A stretch of DNA of 64,000 nt from an uncultured Alphaproteobacteria bacterium. Lineage in GTDB: Bacteria; Pseudomonadota; Alphaproteobacteria; Micropepsales; Micropepsaceae. Location: the NCBI GenBank assembly GCA_902825865.1, contig CADECX010000011.1, positions 1 to 64,000 on the forward strand, given 5' to 3'. Positions 7,654-15,828 of this stretch are shown piece after piece; the stretch's first letter is position 1, and each line of letters opens with the position of its first letter. The position numbers were made by a program, and so were the translations under genes. The notes below the pieces were generated by a model. That model was not told where the DNA came from and ran no database searches. It saw nothing but the letters and a program-made list of their open reading frames with translations.

Positions 7654-8192
7654 TGAACATGACATTTCCCACCATCACCGCCGCCGAGGCCAAGCGGCGC
7701 TTGGCCGACGCCTCGGCCATCTTGGTCGACATTCGCGAGCCGATGGAGCATGCGCGCGAGGCCATTCCCGGTGCTTTCCTTCGTCCGGTATCGACATTTG
7801 ATCCGCGCACTCTGGCCGGGATCGGAGGCAAGAACGCACCCGCGATCATCTTTCACTGCCAGAGCGGAAAGCGCACCGCCGACAACGCTGATCGCCTGCG
7901 CGCCTGCGGGCTGCCGGAAGCATACATCCTGGAAGGTGGACTTTCTGGCTGGAAGGCCGCCGGCTATCCCACAAATATCGATCGCACCAAGCCGATTGAA
8001 CTTCAGCGGCAGGTGCAGATTGCCGCGGGCCTGCTGATCCTGACCGGCATGGTGCTGGCGTGGCTGGTGTCGCCGCTGTTCCTGGGCCTGTCGGCCTTTG
8101 TCGGCGCGGGCCTTATCTTTGCCGGCATTTCGGGTTGGTGCGGCATGGCCAAAATCCTGGGCGCGATGCCCTGGAACCGGCTACCTGCCTGA
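7653..8192 (+). CDS. Rhodanese with C-terminal DUF2892 membrane domain
   Basis: A 179-residue protein. Residues 1-110 form a rhodanese domain with the active-site loop CQSGKRT at about 69-75, whose cysteine carries a persulfide. Residues about 120-175 are a DUF2892 two-span membrane hairpin, so the sulfurtransferase is tethered to the inner membrane as in YgaP. It overlaps bigR at the start and the following permease at the end (TGATG), making a tightly coupled operon. Role by context: transfer of sulfane sulfur during sulfide or persulfide detoxification. Confidence 0.85.
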   Translation: MNMTFPTITAAEAKRRLADASAILVDIREPMEHAREAIPGAFLRPVSTFDPRTLAGIGGKNAPAIIFHCQSGKRTADNADRLRACGLPEAYILEGGLSGWKAAGYPTNIDRTKPIELQRQVQIAAGLLILTGMVLAWLVSPLFLGLSAFVGAGLIFAGISGWCGMAKILGAMPWNRLPA

Positions 8193-8965
8193 TGGGCGAC
8201 CTGACTTCCTTCGGCTCCGGCTCGCTCGTGGGTTTCGCGCTGGGCCTTCTGGGCGGAGGCGGCTCGATCCTGGCGGTACCGCTGCTGGTCTATCTCGTTG
8301 GAGTGAAAGATCCACACGTCGCTATCGGCACCAGCGCGCTGGCCGTGTCGGCCAATGCCTTTGCCAATCTGATCTCGCACGCGCGCGCCGGAACGGTGAA
8401 ATGGCCCTGTGCCACCGTGTTTGCCTTGGCGGGCATTACGGGAGCGGCGTTGGGTGCGGTCCTGGGACGGCACGTGGACGGCCAATACCTGCTGTTTCTG
8501 TTCGGGCTTGTGATGCTGGCCGTAGCCGCTGGGATGTTCGGCCGCCGCGCCACCGGTGGCGATCCGCTGGTCCATATCGACCGGACGATCGCGGTCCGTT
8601 TGGTGGGGACGGGCCTGGTGGTGGGATTTCTGTCCGGCTTCTTTGGAATCGGTGGCGGCTTTCTGATTGTCCCAGCGATTATGCTGGGAAGTGGAATGAC
8701 AACCATTAACGCTGTTGGTTCGTCGCTGGTTTCAGTCGGTGTGTTTGGATTGACCACCGCCATGACCTATGCGGTGGCCGGGCTGGTCGACTGGCGGATT
8801 GCCGCCATCTTTGTCCTGGGCGGGATCGCCGGAGGACTCATTGGCGTGAAACTGTCCGTCCGCTTGTCGGAAAAGCGCGGCGTGCTTTCAAAAAGCTTTG
8901 CAGTGGCAGTGGTCTTTGTGGCGACCTTCGTACTTTGGAAATCTTGGGCCGAGATCTCGCACTGA
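8192..8965 (+). CDS. TauE/SafE-family membrane permease
   Basis: With the start at ATG 8192 (overlapping the upstream stop) the protein is 257 residues; a longer frame upstream lies inside the rhodanese gene and is not used. It has about eight membrane spans with the repeated family motif: GLLGGGGSILAVPLLVY near residue 19 and GFFGIGGGFLIVPAIML in the second half. TauE/SafE proteins move sulfur-containing anions such as sulfite or sulfoacetate. As the last gene of the bigR operon it probably exports sulfite produced by the persulfide dioxygenase. Confidence 0.85.
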   Translation: MGDLTSFGSGSLVGFALGLLGGGGSILAVPLLVYLVGVKDPHVAIGTSALAVSANAFANLISHARAGTVKWPCATVFALAGITGAALGAVLGRHVDGQYLLFLFGLVMLAVAAGMFGRRATGGDPLVHIDRTIAVRLVGTGLVVGFLSGFFGIGGGFLIVPAIMLGSGMTTINAVGSSLVSVGVFGLTTAMTYAVAGLVDWRIAAIFVLGGIAGGLIGVKLSVRLSEKRGVLSKSFAVAVVFVATFVLWKSWAEISH

Positions 8966-9062
8966 GATGCTATCGGAGCGGATTATCTATCACGGCTTTG
9001 ACATGTCGCTGATTTCGCTAACATGCTTGAAGTAATAATTTCGTTTGCTAGGTTTATGAAGC

Positions 9063-9260
9063 ATGGGGCGACGCACGAGAATAACGGTCGAGAGGAATCG
9101 AACTATTCTCTCCGCTTTTGAGGCGGGAAGAAGCGTCGCGCAGCTCTCCAGACAATTCGACCTCACCGAAGGTACTGTGCGCGAAATCATACGCCAGGAA
9201 GCACATCGACGCGCCGTTAGTACAGATGCCTATTATCGTGGATTTCGTGAGGAACCGTAA
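9063..9260 (+). CDS. Small helix-turn-helix protein
   Basis: A 65-residue basic protein. Residues about 15-45 fit a helix-turn-helix (LSAFEAGRSVAQLSRQFDLTEGTVREIIRQE), as in resolvase-like or HTH_23 DNA-binding domains. The N-terminus is arginine-rich (MGRRTRITVERNR). It stands alone between the sulfur operon and a carboxymuconolactone decarboxylase-like gene. It might be an orphan regulator or the relic of a transposase N-terminus. Bases 9261-9374 hold nothing recognisable. Confidence 0.5.
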   Translation: MGRRTRITVERNRTILSAFEAGRSVAQLSRQFDLTEGTVREIIRQEAHRRAVSTDAYYRGFREEP

Positions 9261-9374
9261 CCTTGTAGCAGCCCGTGCCGTCCGCACACCCGCTCACAAC
9301 CCCACCACGTGCGGCCGCTACAGTTTGGTGCGATGACTGCTTCCGATGGAAAGCAACCTTAAAATCCTGAACTG

Positions 9375-9752
9375 CTAAGTCACCGAGACACTCGCAACCG
9401 CCATTTTCTGGAATTGATCGTAGGCACCGATCGCATCAGCCGCATACATCAGCGCGGGGCCGCCGCCCATATATATCGCCATTCCTAGCGCCTCTTCGAC
9501 CTCGGCGCGGGTCGCGCCCAGCTTTACCAATGCCTCGCTATGAAAGCCGATACAGCCGTCGCAGTGGGTCGCAACACCGATTGCCAGCGCCATAAGTTCT
9601 TTAGTTTTCTTGTCAAGGGCGCCGGGCCTAACCGCAGCCTGCGCCATGGCCGAAAAACCCTGCATCGTTGGCCCGATATCGGTGCGCAATATTTTCAGGT
9701 TTGCGGAAATGTTGCTGACGATCTCTGGATAGTTCTTCACGGCTGCACCCAC
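9375..9752 (-). CDS. Carboxymuconolactone decarboxylase/AhpD-like protein
   Basis: A 125-residue all-helical protein starting at GTG. The core reads KTKELMALAIGVATHCDGC followed by IGFHSEALVKLGAT. The Cys-x2-Cys...His triad (HCDGCIGFH) marks the alkylhydroperoxidase AhpD-like subgroup, in which the cysteines serve peroxide or disulfide reduction. Usual family length is 110-130 residues, so it appears complete. It is convergent with nothing and divergent from the DUF2892 gene. A role in redox or persulfide stress would suit the neighbourhood but is inferred. Confidence 0.8.
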   Translation of the reverse strand: MGAAVKNYPEIVSNISANLKILRTDIGPTMQGFSAMAQAAVRPGALDKKTKELMALAIGVATHCDGCIGFHSEALVKLGATRAEVEEALGMAIYMGGGPALMYAADAIGAYDQFQKMAVASVSVT

Positions 9753-9868
9753 GACTTAGAGTCGGCAGTTTGTGCATCTTTACAGGAATCTAGTTTGATC
9801 TGGCGCAATGCTTCCCTACCGCCGCAAGCTAGGGTGCATCTTGTTTATGGCAACCCGAGGGGAACGCG

Positions 9869-10066
9869 ATGAAACCCAACATGGGAAATCTTGACAGGAT
9901 CATTCGAATAGTTGTCGGTGTTGCCCTGCTCGCGTATGCTCTCAGGCTTGTCTTCCCGGATACGGGATGGAACTGGGTGGGTTGGATTGGCGTAGTGCCA
10001 TTGCTGACGGCGCTGGTGCGAGTCTGCCCAGCCTATAGGATCCTGGGCATTAGGACAGACCGGTAA
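9869..10066 (+). CDS. DUF2892-family small membrane protein
   Basis: A 65-residue protein beginning MKPNMGNLDRIIRIVVG, the typical start of DUF2892, followed by two hydrophobic spans and a C-terminal CPAYRILGI motif. The family often accompanies rhodaneses and sulfur carriers, and the rhodanese at 7653 carries the same domain fused. It is probably a membrane partner in sulfane-sulfur handling. Confidence 0.75.
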   Translation: MKPNMGNLDRIIRIVVGVALLAYALRLVFPDTGWNWVGWIGVVPLLTALVRVCPAYRILGIRTDR

Positions 10067-10130
10067 CCTCGTTGGCCGTCATTGGCGCGACGAGGACAAC
10101 GTTCGATCCTGGCTCCAAGCAGCCTGAAGT

Positions 10131-11387
10131 TTAGCCTCCATAGGAAATGCGCCAGATACGGCCTTTCTTGGAATCGGCAATATACAGCGCGCCATCGGGA
10201 GCTACTGCGACGCCAACTGGCCGGTATTTAGCGCTGTCGACGTTTCTGGCATCCGGTGCGGCGCCAGCGAACCCGTCGGCGAATACTTCCGGCGTTCCTA
10301 CTGTGCCTTTTCGGTCGATCGGCACAAACATGATGTTGTAGCCGGGACGGCCGGCAGCCAAATGGGGACCCAACCCGCCATGGAACGCCACAAAGGCGCC
10401 GCCCCGATACTTTGCCGGGAACTGCTTGCCATCATAGAAAACCATGTCGAGTGGCGCACCATGCGCGGGGAACGCAAACAGCGGTGTTGAATAGCGACCC
10501 GAAGGGGCCTCGGTTTTGCCATCGCCGCCATATTCGGGCGCAACCAGACGAATTTTTCGCGTTGAATCATAATAAGTGTAGGGCCAACCAAGATCGGTGC
10601 CCTTGACGATGCGATGCATCTCTTCGGCAATTGCGGCCTCGTCCGCAGCACTAACCACATCGGGCCAGCTTTGATGCGTGCCGTTACGGTCGTGTGCCAC
10701 CGCGTAGAGCGCATTCCTGCCAGGAGAGAAGGCCAATGCATCTATGTCGCGCACGCCCGTAGAGAGCTGTTCGCCATCACCGGGAAAACGCTGGTCCCTG
10801 GCGGCTGCCCTGAACCTCCATATGCCGGAGCGGCCAGTCAAAGACGGGCACGGCTTGAGACCGACCGGCTTGCTGCCCTTGGGCGCATTCTGGTCGGTGC
10901 AGAGATTTCCGCTGCCCCCGACGGAGACGAACAGGTTGCCATTGCCGTCAAATGCCAACGGCCGGTTTGCGAAGCCGCCGGTTGGCATTCCATCGATCAC
11001 CAACTGCGGCGGCGCGCTGGGCGCGAGCTCGCTGCCGGCAAAAGCAAAACGATAGATTGCGGTAGGTGAAGACGCATATAGGGCCCCCCGGTCGAAGCGG
11101 ATTCCCGTGCCGCCGCTGACATCGCTGAAAGGCTCGATCCGGACTGCTCGATGATCGGGACCTAGGCGCAACGCGATAATCCCGTTGGACTTTTCGTCGT
11201 TTCCGCGACGCGTGGAGATATAAATGTCGCCATTGCCGCGCACCGCCATGTGTCGAGCAGGGCCCACACCTTCGGCGACGACAGTGGCATGGAAGCCAGG
11301 CGGCAGGACCAGGCCGTCAGGCTCATCCGCAAAGGAAGGAGTGGCAACAAGGGCCAGGGCAATGGCGGCACAGAGTATCTTAGTCAT
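10131..11387 (-). CDS. Exported sorbosone-dehydrogenase-like PQQ sugar dehydrogenase
   Basis: About 418 residues from ATG 11387, which places a signal peptide (MTKILCAAIALALVATPSFA) at the N-terminus; a frame extending to 11411 would precede it. The body is a six-bladed propeller of the glucose/sorbosone dehydrogenase family, with blade motifs ADGNGNLFVSVGG-like, HDRNG, GTDLGWPY and APDGALYIADSKKGRIWRI. The family oxidises sugars or aldoses in the periplasm, with PQQ as cofactor in true enzymes; cofactor residues cannot be judged here. It is transcribed towards the DUF2892 gene and is divergent from the SoxC-like gene. Confidence 0.8.
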   Translation of the reverse strand: MTKILCAAIALALVATPSFADEPDGLVLPPGFHATVVAEGVGPARHMAVRGNGDIYISTRRGNDEKSNGIIALRLGPDHRAVRIEPFSDVSGGTGIRFDRGALYASSPTAIYRFAFAGSELAPSAPPQLVIDGMPTGGFANRPLAFDGNGNLFVSVGGSGNLCTDQNAPKGSKPVGLKPCPSLTGRSGIWRFRAAARDQRFPGDGEQLSTGVRDIDALAFSPGRNALYAVAHDRNGTHQSWPDVVSAADEAAIAEEMHRIVKGTDLGWPYTYYDSTRKIRLVAPEYGGDGKTEAPSGRYSTPLFAFPAHGAPLDMVFYDGKQFPAKYRGGAFVAFHGGLGPHLAAGRPGYNIMFVPIDRKGTVGTPEVFADGFAGAAPDARNVDSAKYRPVGVAVAPDGALYIADSKKGRIWRISYGG

Positions 11388-11546
11388 TCGGTCCCCGTTT
11401 TTGAGGCTCAATTATTGACTTCAACGATAGTGCCCGCGGCCAGCTGTTGCAACGCGGCAGCCCATATCTCTCGTCTCCCGGACCCATCGTTGCGCCGATC
11501 CGATCATATCCCTAAACTGCGGCGTTCTGCTGGCTTTGGGGGGCGA

Positions 11547-12791
11547 ATGGCTGGGAAGAAGAATTCCGGACCTCTGCATCGGCGACACATATTGCGCGCA
11601 GGACTGGCGGGCGCAGGGGCAGCGGTTTCCAGCGGCGTGGTGGCAGCCGATTTCGTGCCGGCGGCGACACAGACTCCCGGCAAACCGATGAGTACTTATG
11701 GCGTACCTTCGCCGCATGAGGCTAATGTCCAGCGTATCGTCGGGGCGGCCTATCCGGTCGCTTCGCCGGGAACGGGCTCCTCGCGAACACCGTTGCATTT
11801 GCTCGACGGAACCATCACCCCCGCGGGTCTTCATTTCGAGCGTCATCACAACGGCATTCCCGATATTGACGCCAGCACCCATCGACTCCTAATCCACGGT
11901 CTTGTGACACGGGCTCTGGAATTCACCGTTGACGAACTACTTCGCTACCCACGCACAAGTCGCATAGCCTTCATAGAATGCGCCGGGAACAGTGGCGTCA
12001 ATGGCGCGCCCCAGCCTCCCCAAACGACGGCTGGCGCAATCCACGGCCTGCTCTCCTGCAGCGAGTGGACGGGCGTGAAGCTGGGCCTTTTGCTGGATGA
12101 AGCCGGCATTGATTCCCGCGCGGCATGGATGATCGCGGAAGGCAGCGATGCTGCGAGCCTTAGTCGCAGCATTCCACTGGCGCAAGCGCGGGAGGTGGGG
12201 ATTCTGGCACTGTTCCAGAACGGCGAACGGCTACGTCCCGAACAAGGTTATCCACTGCGACTCCTGATGCCTGGCTGGGAGGGCAACCTCAACATCAAAT
12301 GGCTGCACCGCATCAAGCTGACCGACGGTCCGGTCCATGCGAGGGACGAGACGTCCAAATATTCACAGCTTCAGCCAAACGGTATTGCCCGCCAGTTCGA
12401 TCTCATCATGGGCGCTAAATCCGTGATTATCCGTCCGTCGGTTGGCATGACCGTACCGGCCGCTGGCTTCTATGAGATCTCTGGTCTTGCCTGGTCCGGC
12501 CATGGCCGGATTGCCAAGGTTGAAGTCACGATGAACGGCGGGCAGACTTGGAAGGAAGCCGAACTGACCGGTCCGGTCTTGCCGCAAGCGACGTGCCGTT
12601 TCCGCCTGCCTTGGGAATGGGATGGCAAGGCCGCTCTTCTGCAAAGCCGCGCGACCGACGAGAAAGGCAATACGCAGCCAACGCGTGCAGCGCTGATGGC
12701 ACAGCGCGCCCCCGGGCAGATCTATCACTACAACGCTATTCAGAGTTGGCAGGTCATGTCCGATGGCGCGGTGAGGAATGTCCATGTTTAA
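11547..12791 (+). CDS. soxC: SoxC-like molybdopterin sulfite/sulfane dehydrogenase catalytic subunit
   Basis: A 414-residue protein from ATG 11547; the longer open frame upstream overlaps the divergent gene and is rejected. The N-terminus is a twin-arginine signal (RRHILRAGLAGAGAAV at about 12-27). An oxidoreductase molybdopterin domain follows, with the molybdenum-ligating cysteine in FIECAGNSG (Cys145), and then the Mo-co dimerisation domain with GHGRIAKVEVTMNGG. In Sox systems SoxC pairs with the cytochrome SoxD to oxidise the sulfane sulfur of SoxY-bound thiosulfate; related enzymes oxidise sulfite. No soxXYZAB genes are in the window, so a stand-alone sulfite dehydrogenase is more likely. 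Confidence 0.85.
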   Translation: MAGKKNSGPLHRRHILRAGLAGAGAAVSSGVVAADFVPAATQTPGKPMSTYGVPSPHEANVQRIVGAAYPVASPGTGSSRTPLHLLDGTITPAGLHFERHHNGIPDIDASTHRLLIHGLVTRALEFTVDELLRYPRTSRIAFIECAGNSGVNGAPQPPQTTAGAIHGLLSCSEWTGVKLGLLLDEAGIDSRAAWMIAEGSDAASLSRSIPLAQAREVGILALFQNGERLRPEQGYPLRLLMPGWEGNLNIKWLHRIKLTDGPVHARDETSKYSQLQPNGIARQFDLIMGAKSVIIRPSVGMTVPAAGFYEISGLAWSGHGRIAKVEVTMNGGQTWKEAELTGPVLPQATCRFRLPWEWDGKAALLQSRATDEKGNTQPTRAALMAQRAPGQIYHYNAIQSWQVMSDGAVRNVHV

Positions 12792-13320
12792 GCCGCTTGT
12801 CGTTGCCGTCGCATTGGCCCTTCCGGTACAGGCTGTATGTGCTGCTGAAACGCCGCATCTCGGTAAGCCCCCCAATCCGGAACTGCTCAAGGCATGGGAC
12901 ATATCCATCCCTCCGGAAGGCAGTGGTTTGCCGCCGGGCCGCGGCTCGGTGGTTGAAGGCGCAGCGATTTATGAGGCCCAATGTGTGATGTGCCATGGGG
13001 CTGCGGGAGCAGGACAACCGGCGGACCGGCTAACCGGCGGCATCGGTTCCCTTACCAGTCCCCAACCTGTCAAGACGGTGGCGAGCTATTGGCCTTATGC
13101 CACCACGCTGTTCGACTACATTCGACGCGCGATGCCAATCAGTGCGCCGCGGAGCCTGACGGCGCCCGAGGTCTATGCCCTTTGTGCTTATCTTCTGTCG
13201 ATTGACGGAATTGTCCCGAAGAGCGCAGTGCTGGACGCCAAATCGCTACCGAAAGTCAAAATGCCGAACCGCGGCGGGTTCATCAACGTCTGGAATTCGT
13301 CCAGCGCCGAGTCGAAATAG
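12778..13320 (+). CDS. SoxD-like periplasmic c-type cytochrome
   Basis: A 180-residue exported monoheme cytochrome. The signal peptide covers about 1-22 and ends ...AVCAA. The heme-binding motif CVMCH is at 69-73 and a candidate axial methionine is Met119 (RRAMPISAP). It overlaps the end of the SoxC-like gene by 14 bases (a second ATG lies at 12784), so the two subunits are co-translated. It would take electrons from the molybdenum subunit to the respiratory chain. SoxD proteins often have two hemes; this one has a single motif, like SorB-type subunits. Confidence 0.85.
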   Translation: MSMFKPLVVAVALALPVQAVCAAETPHLGKPPNPELLKAWDISIPPEGSGLPPGRGSVVEGAAIYEAQCVMCHGAAGAGQPADRLTGGIGSLTSPQPVKTVASYWPYATTLFDYIRRAMPISAPRSLTAPEVYALCAYLLSIDGIVPKSAVLDAKSLPKVKMPNRGGFINVWNSSSAESK

Positions 13321-13472
13321 CCGCCACCCGCCGAGAATGCCTCACTCGATATCAATTCCATAGCCAATTGTGCACTTCGGATGGATTTTTGATCTTATGC
13401 AAGTCCATCTTCGGCTCAAAGAGGACTGCCCTATCCCGATCTAAAGCGCACATTGCTAATCGGAGTACGATC

Positions 13473-14465
13473 ATGAAGCATTTCCTGCTCGTTATCCTGG
13501 CCGCGTTGTGGTTGACCGCTGCATCCGAAGCCTCGCATGCAGCGGCGAGTGACGCCCAGAATGCCAAGCGAGAGGTTCACGCACTTAAGATCACTGTGCT
13601 GGTAACAAATCTCGCGGGCGATGCCCGCGCTGGGGATGGCGAATGGGGCTATTCGGCTCTGGTCGAGGCCGACGGTCGCAAGATTCTCTATGACACGGGC
13701 GGCTCCGCGGACATGGTACTGAGAAACGCGCGGGCGCTGCACGTCGATCTCTCTGATGTTGAGGACGTCGTCCTGTCTCACAACCATTGGGACCATGTCA
13801 GCGGATTGATGGCCCTGCGGCGGGAGTTCGCCAAAACCAATTCCATGGCTTTTAGCCGTGTGCATGTGGCGTCGCGGGTATTCGAGCCGCGTCTTGACGC
13901 TACTGGAAAAGACCAAAACGGCCTGCGGGACATCCGCGCCGAGTATTTGGCGACGGGTGGGGCGTTTATTATCCACGACAAATCGGCGGAGCTATTGCCG
14001 GGGGTCTGGCTCAGCGGCCCTGTACCGCGTCCAAATCCTGAGAAAAACTGGTCACCCGGCCTTTCGCTCGCTTCTGCGAAAGGTCTTGTGGAGGACAATG
14101 TGCCAGAGGATTCGGCATTGGTAGTCAACACTCATGAGGGAACGGTTATCCTGACTGGTTGTGGTCACGCCGGCATAGTCAATATAGTGGAATATGCTGG
14201 CACCATAGTCGGTGATCACGTCGTGCTGGCCGTGATTGGTGGCGTGCACCTGTTCGCCGGTTCGGATCAAATAGTCCAGTGGACCGGAGCTCGGTTGAAG
14301 GACTTAGGGATCAAGAATCTCCTTGCTGGTCACTGCACAGGCATAGAAGCGACCTATATTTTGCGTAGAACCACCAATCTGGACCGCAAAACCGCAGTGG
14401 TCAGCGCCGTAGGTTCTTCGTTTACGTTGGGGCGCGGCATCGCCGCGGGAGCTTTGGCGCGGTAG
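13473..14465 (+). CDS. Exported MBL-fold protein of the COG1237 type
   Basis: About 330 residues from ATG 13473, chosen because it yields a signal peptide (MKHFLLVILAALWLTAASEASHA); the open frame continues upstream without support. Metal-binding motifs: LSHNHWDHVSG, GCGHAGIVN and GHCTG, in the order found in the group annotated as dihydropterin methyl-aminobenzene phosphate synthases. In practice these are secreted or cytosolic MBL hydrolases of unclear substrate. A degenerate half-copy of the hairpin repeat lies just upstream at about 13433-13455. It probably forms its own unit after the SoxCD-like genes. Confidence 0.75.
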   Translation: MKHFLLVILAALWLTAASEASHAAASDAQNAKREVHALKITVLVTNLAGDARAGDGEWGYSALVEADGRKILYDTGGSADMVLRNARALHVDLSDVEDVVLSHNHWDHVSGLMALRREFAKTNSMAFSRVHVASRVFEPRLDATGKDQNGLRDIRAEYLATGGAFIIHDKSAELLPGVWLSGPVPRPNPEKNWSPGLSLASAKGLVEDNVPEDSALVVNTHEGTVILTGCGHAGIVNIVEYAGTIVGDHVVLAVIGGVHLFAGSDQIVQWTGARLKDLGIKNLLAGHCTGIEATYILRRTTNLDRKTAVVSAVGSSFTLGRGIAAGALAR

Positions 14466-14490
14466 CCAGAGCTCAATCCGCGTACGCGGG

Positions 14491-14565
14491 AATGTCCGCT
14501 CTTGGCGCAAAGTAGACATTGAGTGGAGAGGGAACGAATGACCGCTTTGGAGAAAGGCGGACATT
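14491..14565. repeat. Hairpin repeat, copy 5 (double unit)
   Basis: Units at 14491-14520 (AATGTCCGCTCTTGGCGC...) and 14537-14565 (AATGACCGCTTTGGAGAAAGGCGG...), separated by 16 bases. The second unit supplies an ATG from which an open frame into the next gene can be read, so automatic start calling is likely to be wrong here. Confidence 0.8.
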
Positions 14566-14585
14566 GTGAATGGCCCGCCTGCAAC

Positions 14586-15200
14586 TTGGAGTTAAAACAT
14601 TTGCAACACACATTCTTGACCGGCCTTGTTTTGGCGATCGCGATGCTAGGAGTGCAGGCTAGCGCTCAGGCGGCGCGAGATGTGCGCCAAGTGGTGCGGG
14701 TGTCCCCAGTGGAGGAAATTTATATTGCGCGCTCGCTGCGTGAAGCGCGTGTGGCACCGACAGAGTTTTGCGGAGAGGCAAAGACCGGTTTCAAGTCCAG
14801 CATCGAGGATCGCTATTCTTTTCGGGCTATCGCCATCGAAGGATTGGATGGTCGGATGACCAATGCCAATGTCAAAGAGATTGGTATTGGCCACGGTTGC
14901 CTCGGACAAATTGGGGATACGGGCAATTACAATTTCTATCTGGAGCTGCGTCTTGGAAAAGCCGTGCTTCAAGGGATCGGTGACTGCCGGACAGCGAAGG
15001 CCGATTATCCCGAGCCCGGCCTTGCCGCATTCCACTGCGCACTTGATCTTACGGACCCGGCAGGCCGGTACGTGGGTGGCCAGTTAACGACCAGCACGAT
15101 GAATTCCCGCAAGCTCCTGGGGGATAAGTCGGACCCGCCCGGATATGTTCAACCGTCAATCGCTACTGTTCGGCTTTGGAAACGACGGGTGGATCACTAG
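14586..15200 (+). CDS. Exported protein of unknown function
   Basis: About 204 residues if begun at TTG 14586, where a short basic N-terminus (LELKHLQH) and a hydrophobic segment ending in VQASAQA give a clear signal peptide. The frame extends back to 14523, but that part is translated from the hairpin repeat and is probably not native. The mature part has four cysteines in two plausible pairs (EFCGEAK, GHGCLG, GDCRTAK, AFHCAL), fitting a periplasmic disulfide-bonded fold. I recognise no family. It lies between two double copies of the repeat. Confidence 0.6.
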   Translation: MELKHLQHTFLTGLVLAIAMLGVQASAQAARDVRQVVRVSPVEEIYIARSLREARVAPTEFCGEAKTGFKSSIEDRYSFRAIAIEGLDGRMTNANVKEIGIGHGCLGQIGDTGNYNFYLELRLGKAVLQGIGDCRTAKADYPEPGLAAFHCALDLTDPAGRYVGGQLTTSTMNSRKLLGDKSDPPGYVQPSIATVRLWKRRVDH

Positions 15201-15201
15201 G

Positions 15202-15277
15202 AATGACCGCTTTTGGCGCAAAGCAGCCATTGGGCCGGTCGGGGTCGAATGACCGCTTATGACCCAAAGCGGACATT
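15202..15277. repeat. Hairpin repeat, copy 6 (double unit)
   Basis: Units at 15202-15231 (AATGACCGCTTTTGGCGC...AAGCAGCCATT) and 15248-15277 (AATGACCGCTTATGACCC...AAAGCGGACATT), 16 bases apart. Confidence 0.8.
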
Positions 15278-15345
15278 ATCCCTCGCCCGGTGCTGCGACA
15301 GAAAATTACTTGACCCCGCGCCTACAAAGCCGGAAAAAAACCCTT

Positions 15346-15723
15346 ATGCAGGGGATGATGCTTGTTATCCGTCATATCGCGCTTGCCGCGCTTATCTTGC
15401 GCGCCATGTTGCCGTCGGGCTGGATGCCGGATGCCCGTGCCACTCTGACTATATGCAGCCTGGAAGCCGGCATCACCACGCCTTATCTCGGTAAGGTGCA
15501 CCATGACGGCCCAGCGGGTCAGTCCGATCATATTCCCGGCAAGACCAACCACCAGGAATGTCCTTTCGCTCAAGCCGGTCATGTAGTGACGCCTCCGCTT
15601 GCCGTTGCGCTGGCACTTCCCGCAATCCATGCCTTCGCCGCAGCGACCGATACCGCTCAGGCAGCCGTCATGGCGGCGCGTTTTTCGCCAAACGTCCCTC
15701 GCGCGCCTCCCGCATCCGCCTGA
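15346..15723 (+). CDS. DUF2946-family exported protein
   Basis: About 125 residues from ATG 15346 (or 15355). An N-terminal hydrophobic segment with the family signature LRAMLPSGWMPDA is followed by a cysteine-containing stretch (LTICSLEAG), a histidine-rich middle (HHDGPAGQSDHIPGKTNHQ), another cysteine (ECPFAQ) and a second hydrophobic helix. DUF2946 genes commonly precede copper-linked TonB receptors. Here the gene is followed by a terminator and a TonB receptor, and the His/Cys content suits metal binding. Function inferred from context. Confidence 0.65.
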   Translation: MQGMMLVIRHIALAALILRAMLPSGWMPDARATLTICSLEAGITTPYLGKVHHDGPAGQSDHIPGKTNHQECPFAQAGHVVTPPLAVALALPAIHAFAAATDTAQAAVMAARFSPNVPRAPPASA

Positions 15724-15737
15724 TCAGGCTCTGACTG

Positions 15738-15756
15738 AGCGGCTTTTTTTGCCGCT
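15738..15756 (+). terminator. Short stem with T-rich loop after the DUF2946 gene
   Basis: AGCGGC and GCCGCT pair across a loop of seven T. There is no strong T run after the stem, so it may attenuate rather than end transcription into the TonB receptor gene. Confidence 0.4.
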
Positions 15757-15828
15757 TGCAGTTCTTCCCCAATTCACGCCGTGCCGCGTTTGCCGCGTAC
15801 GGCTGCACATCCACTACAAGGGTTCTCC

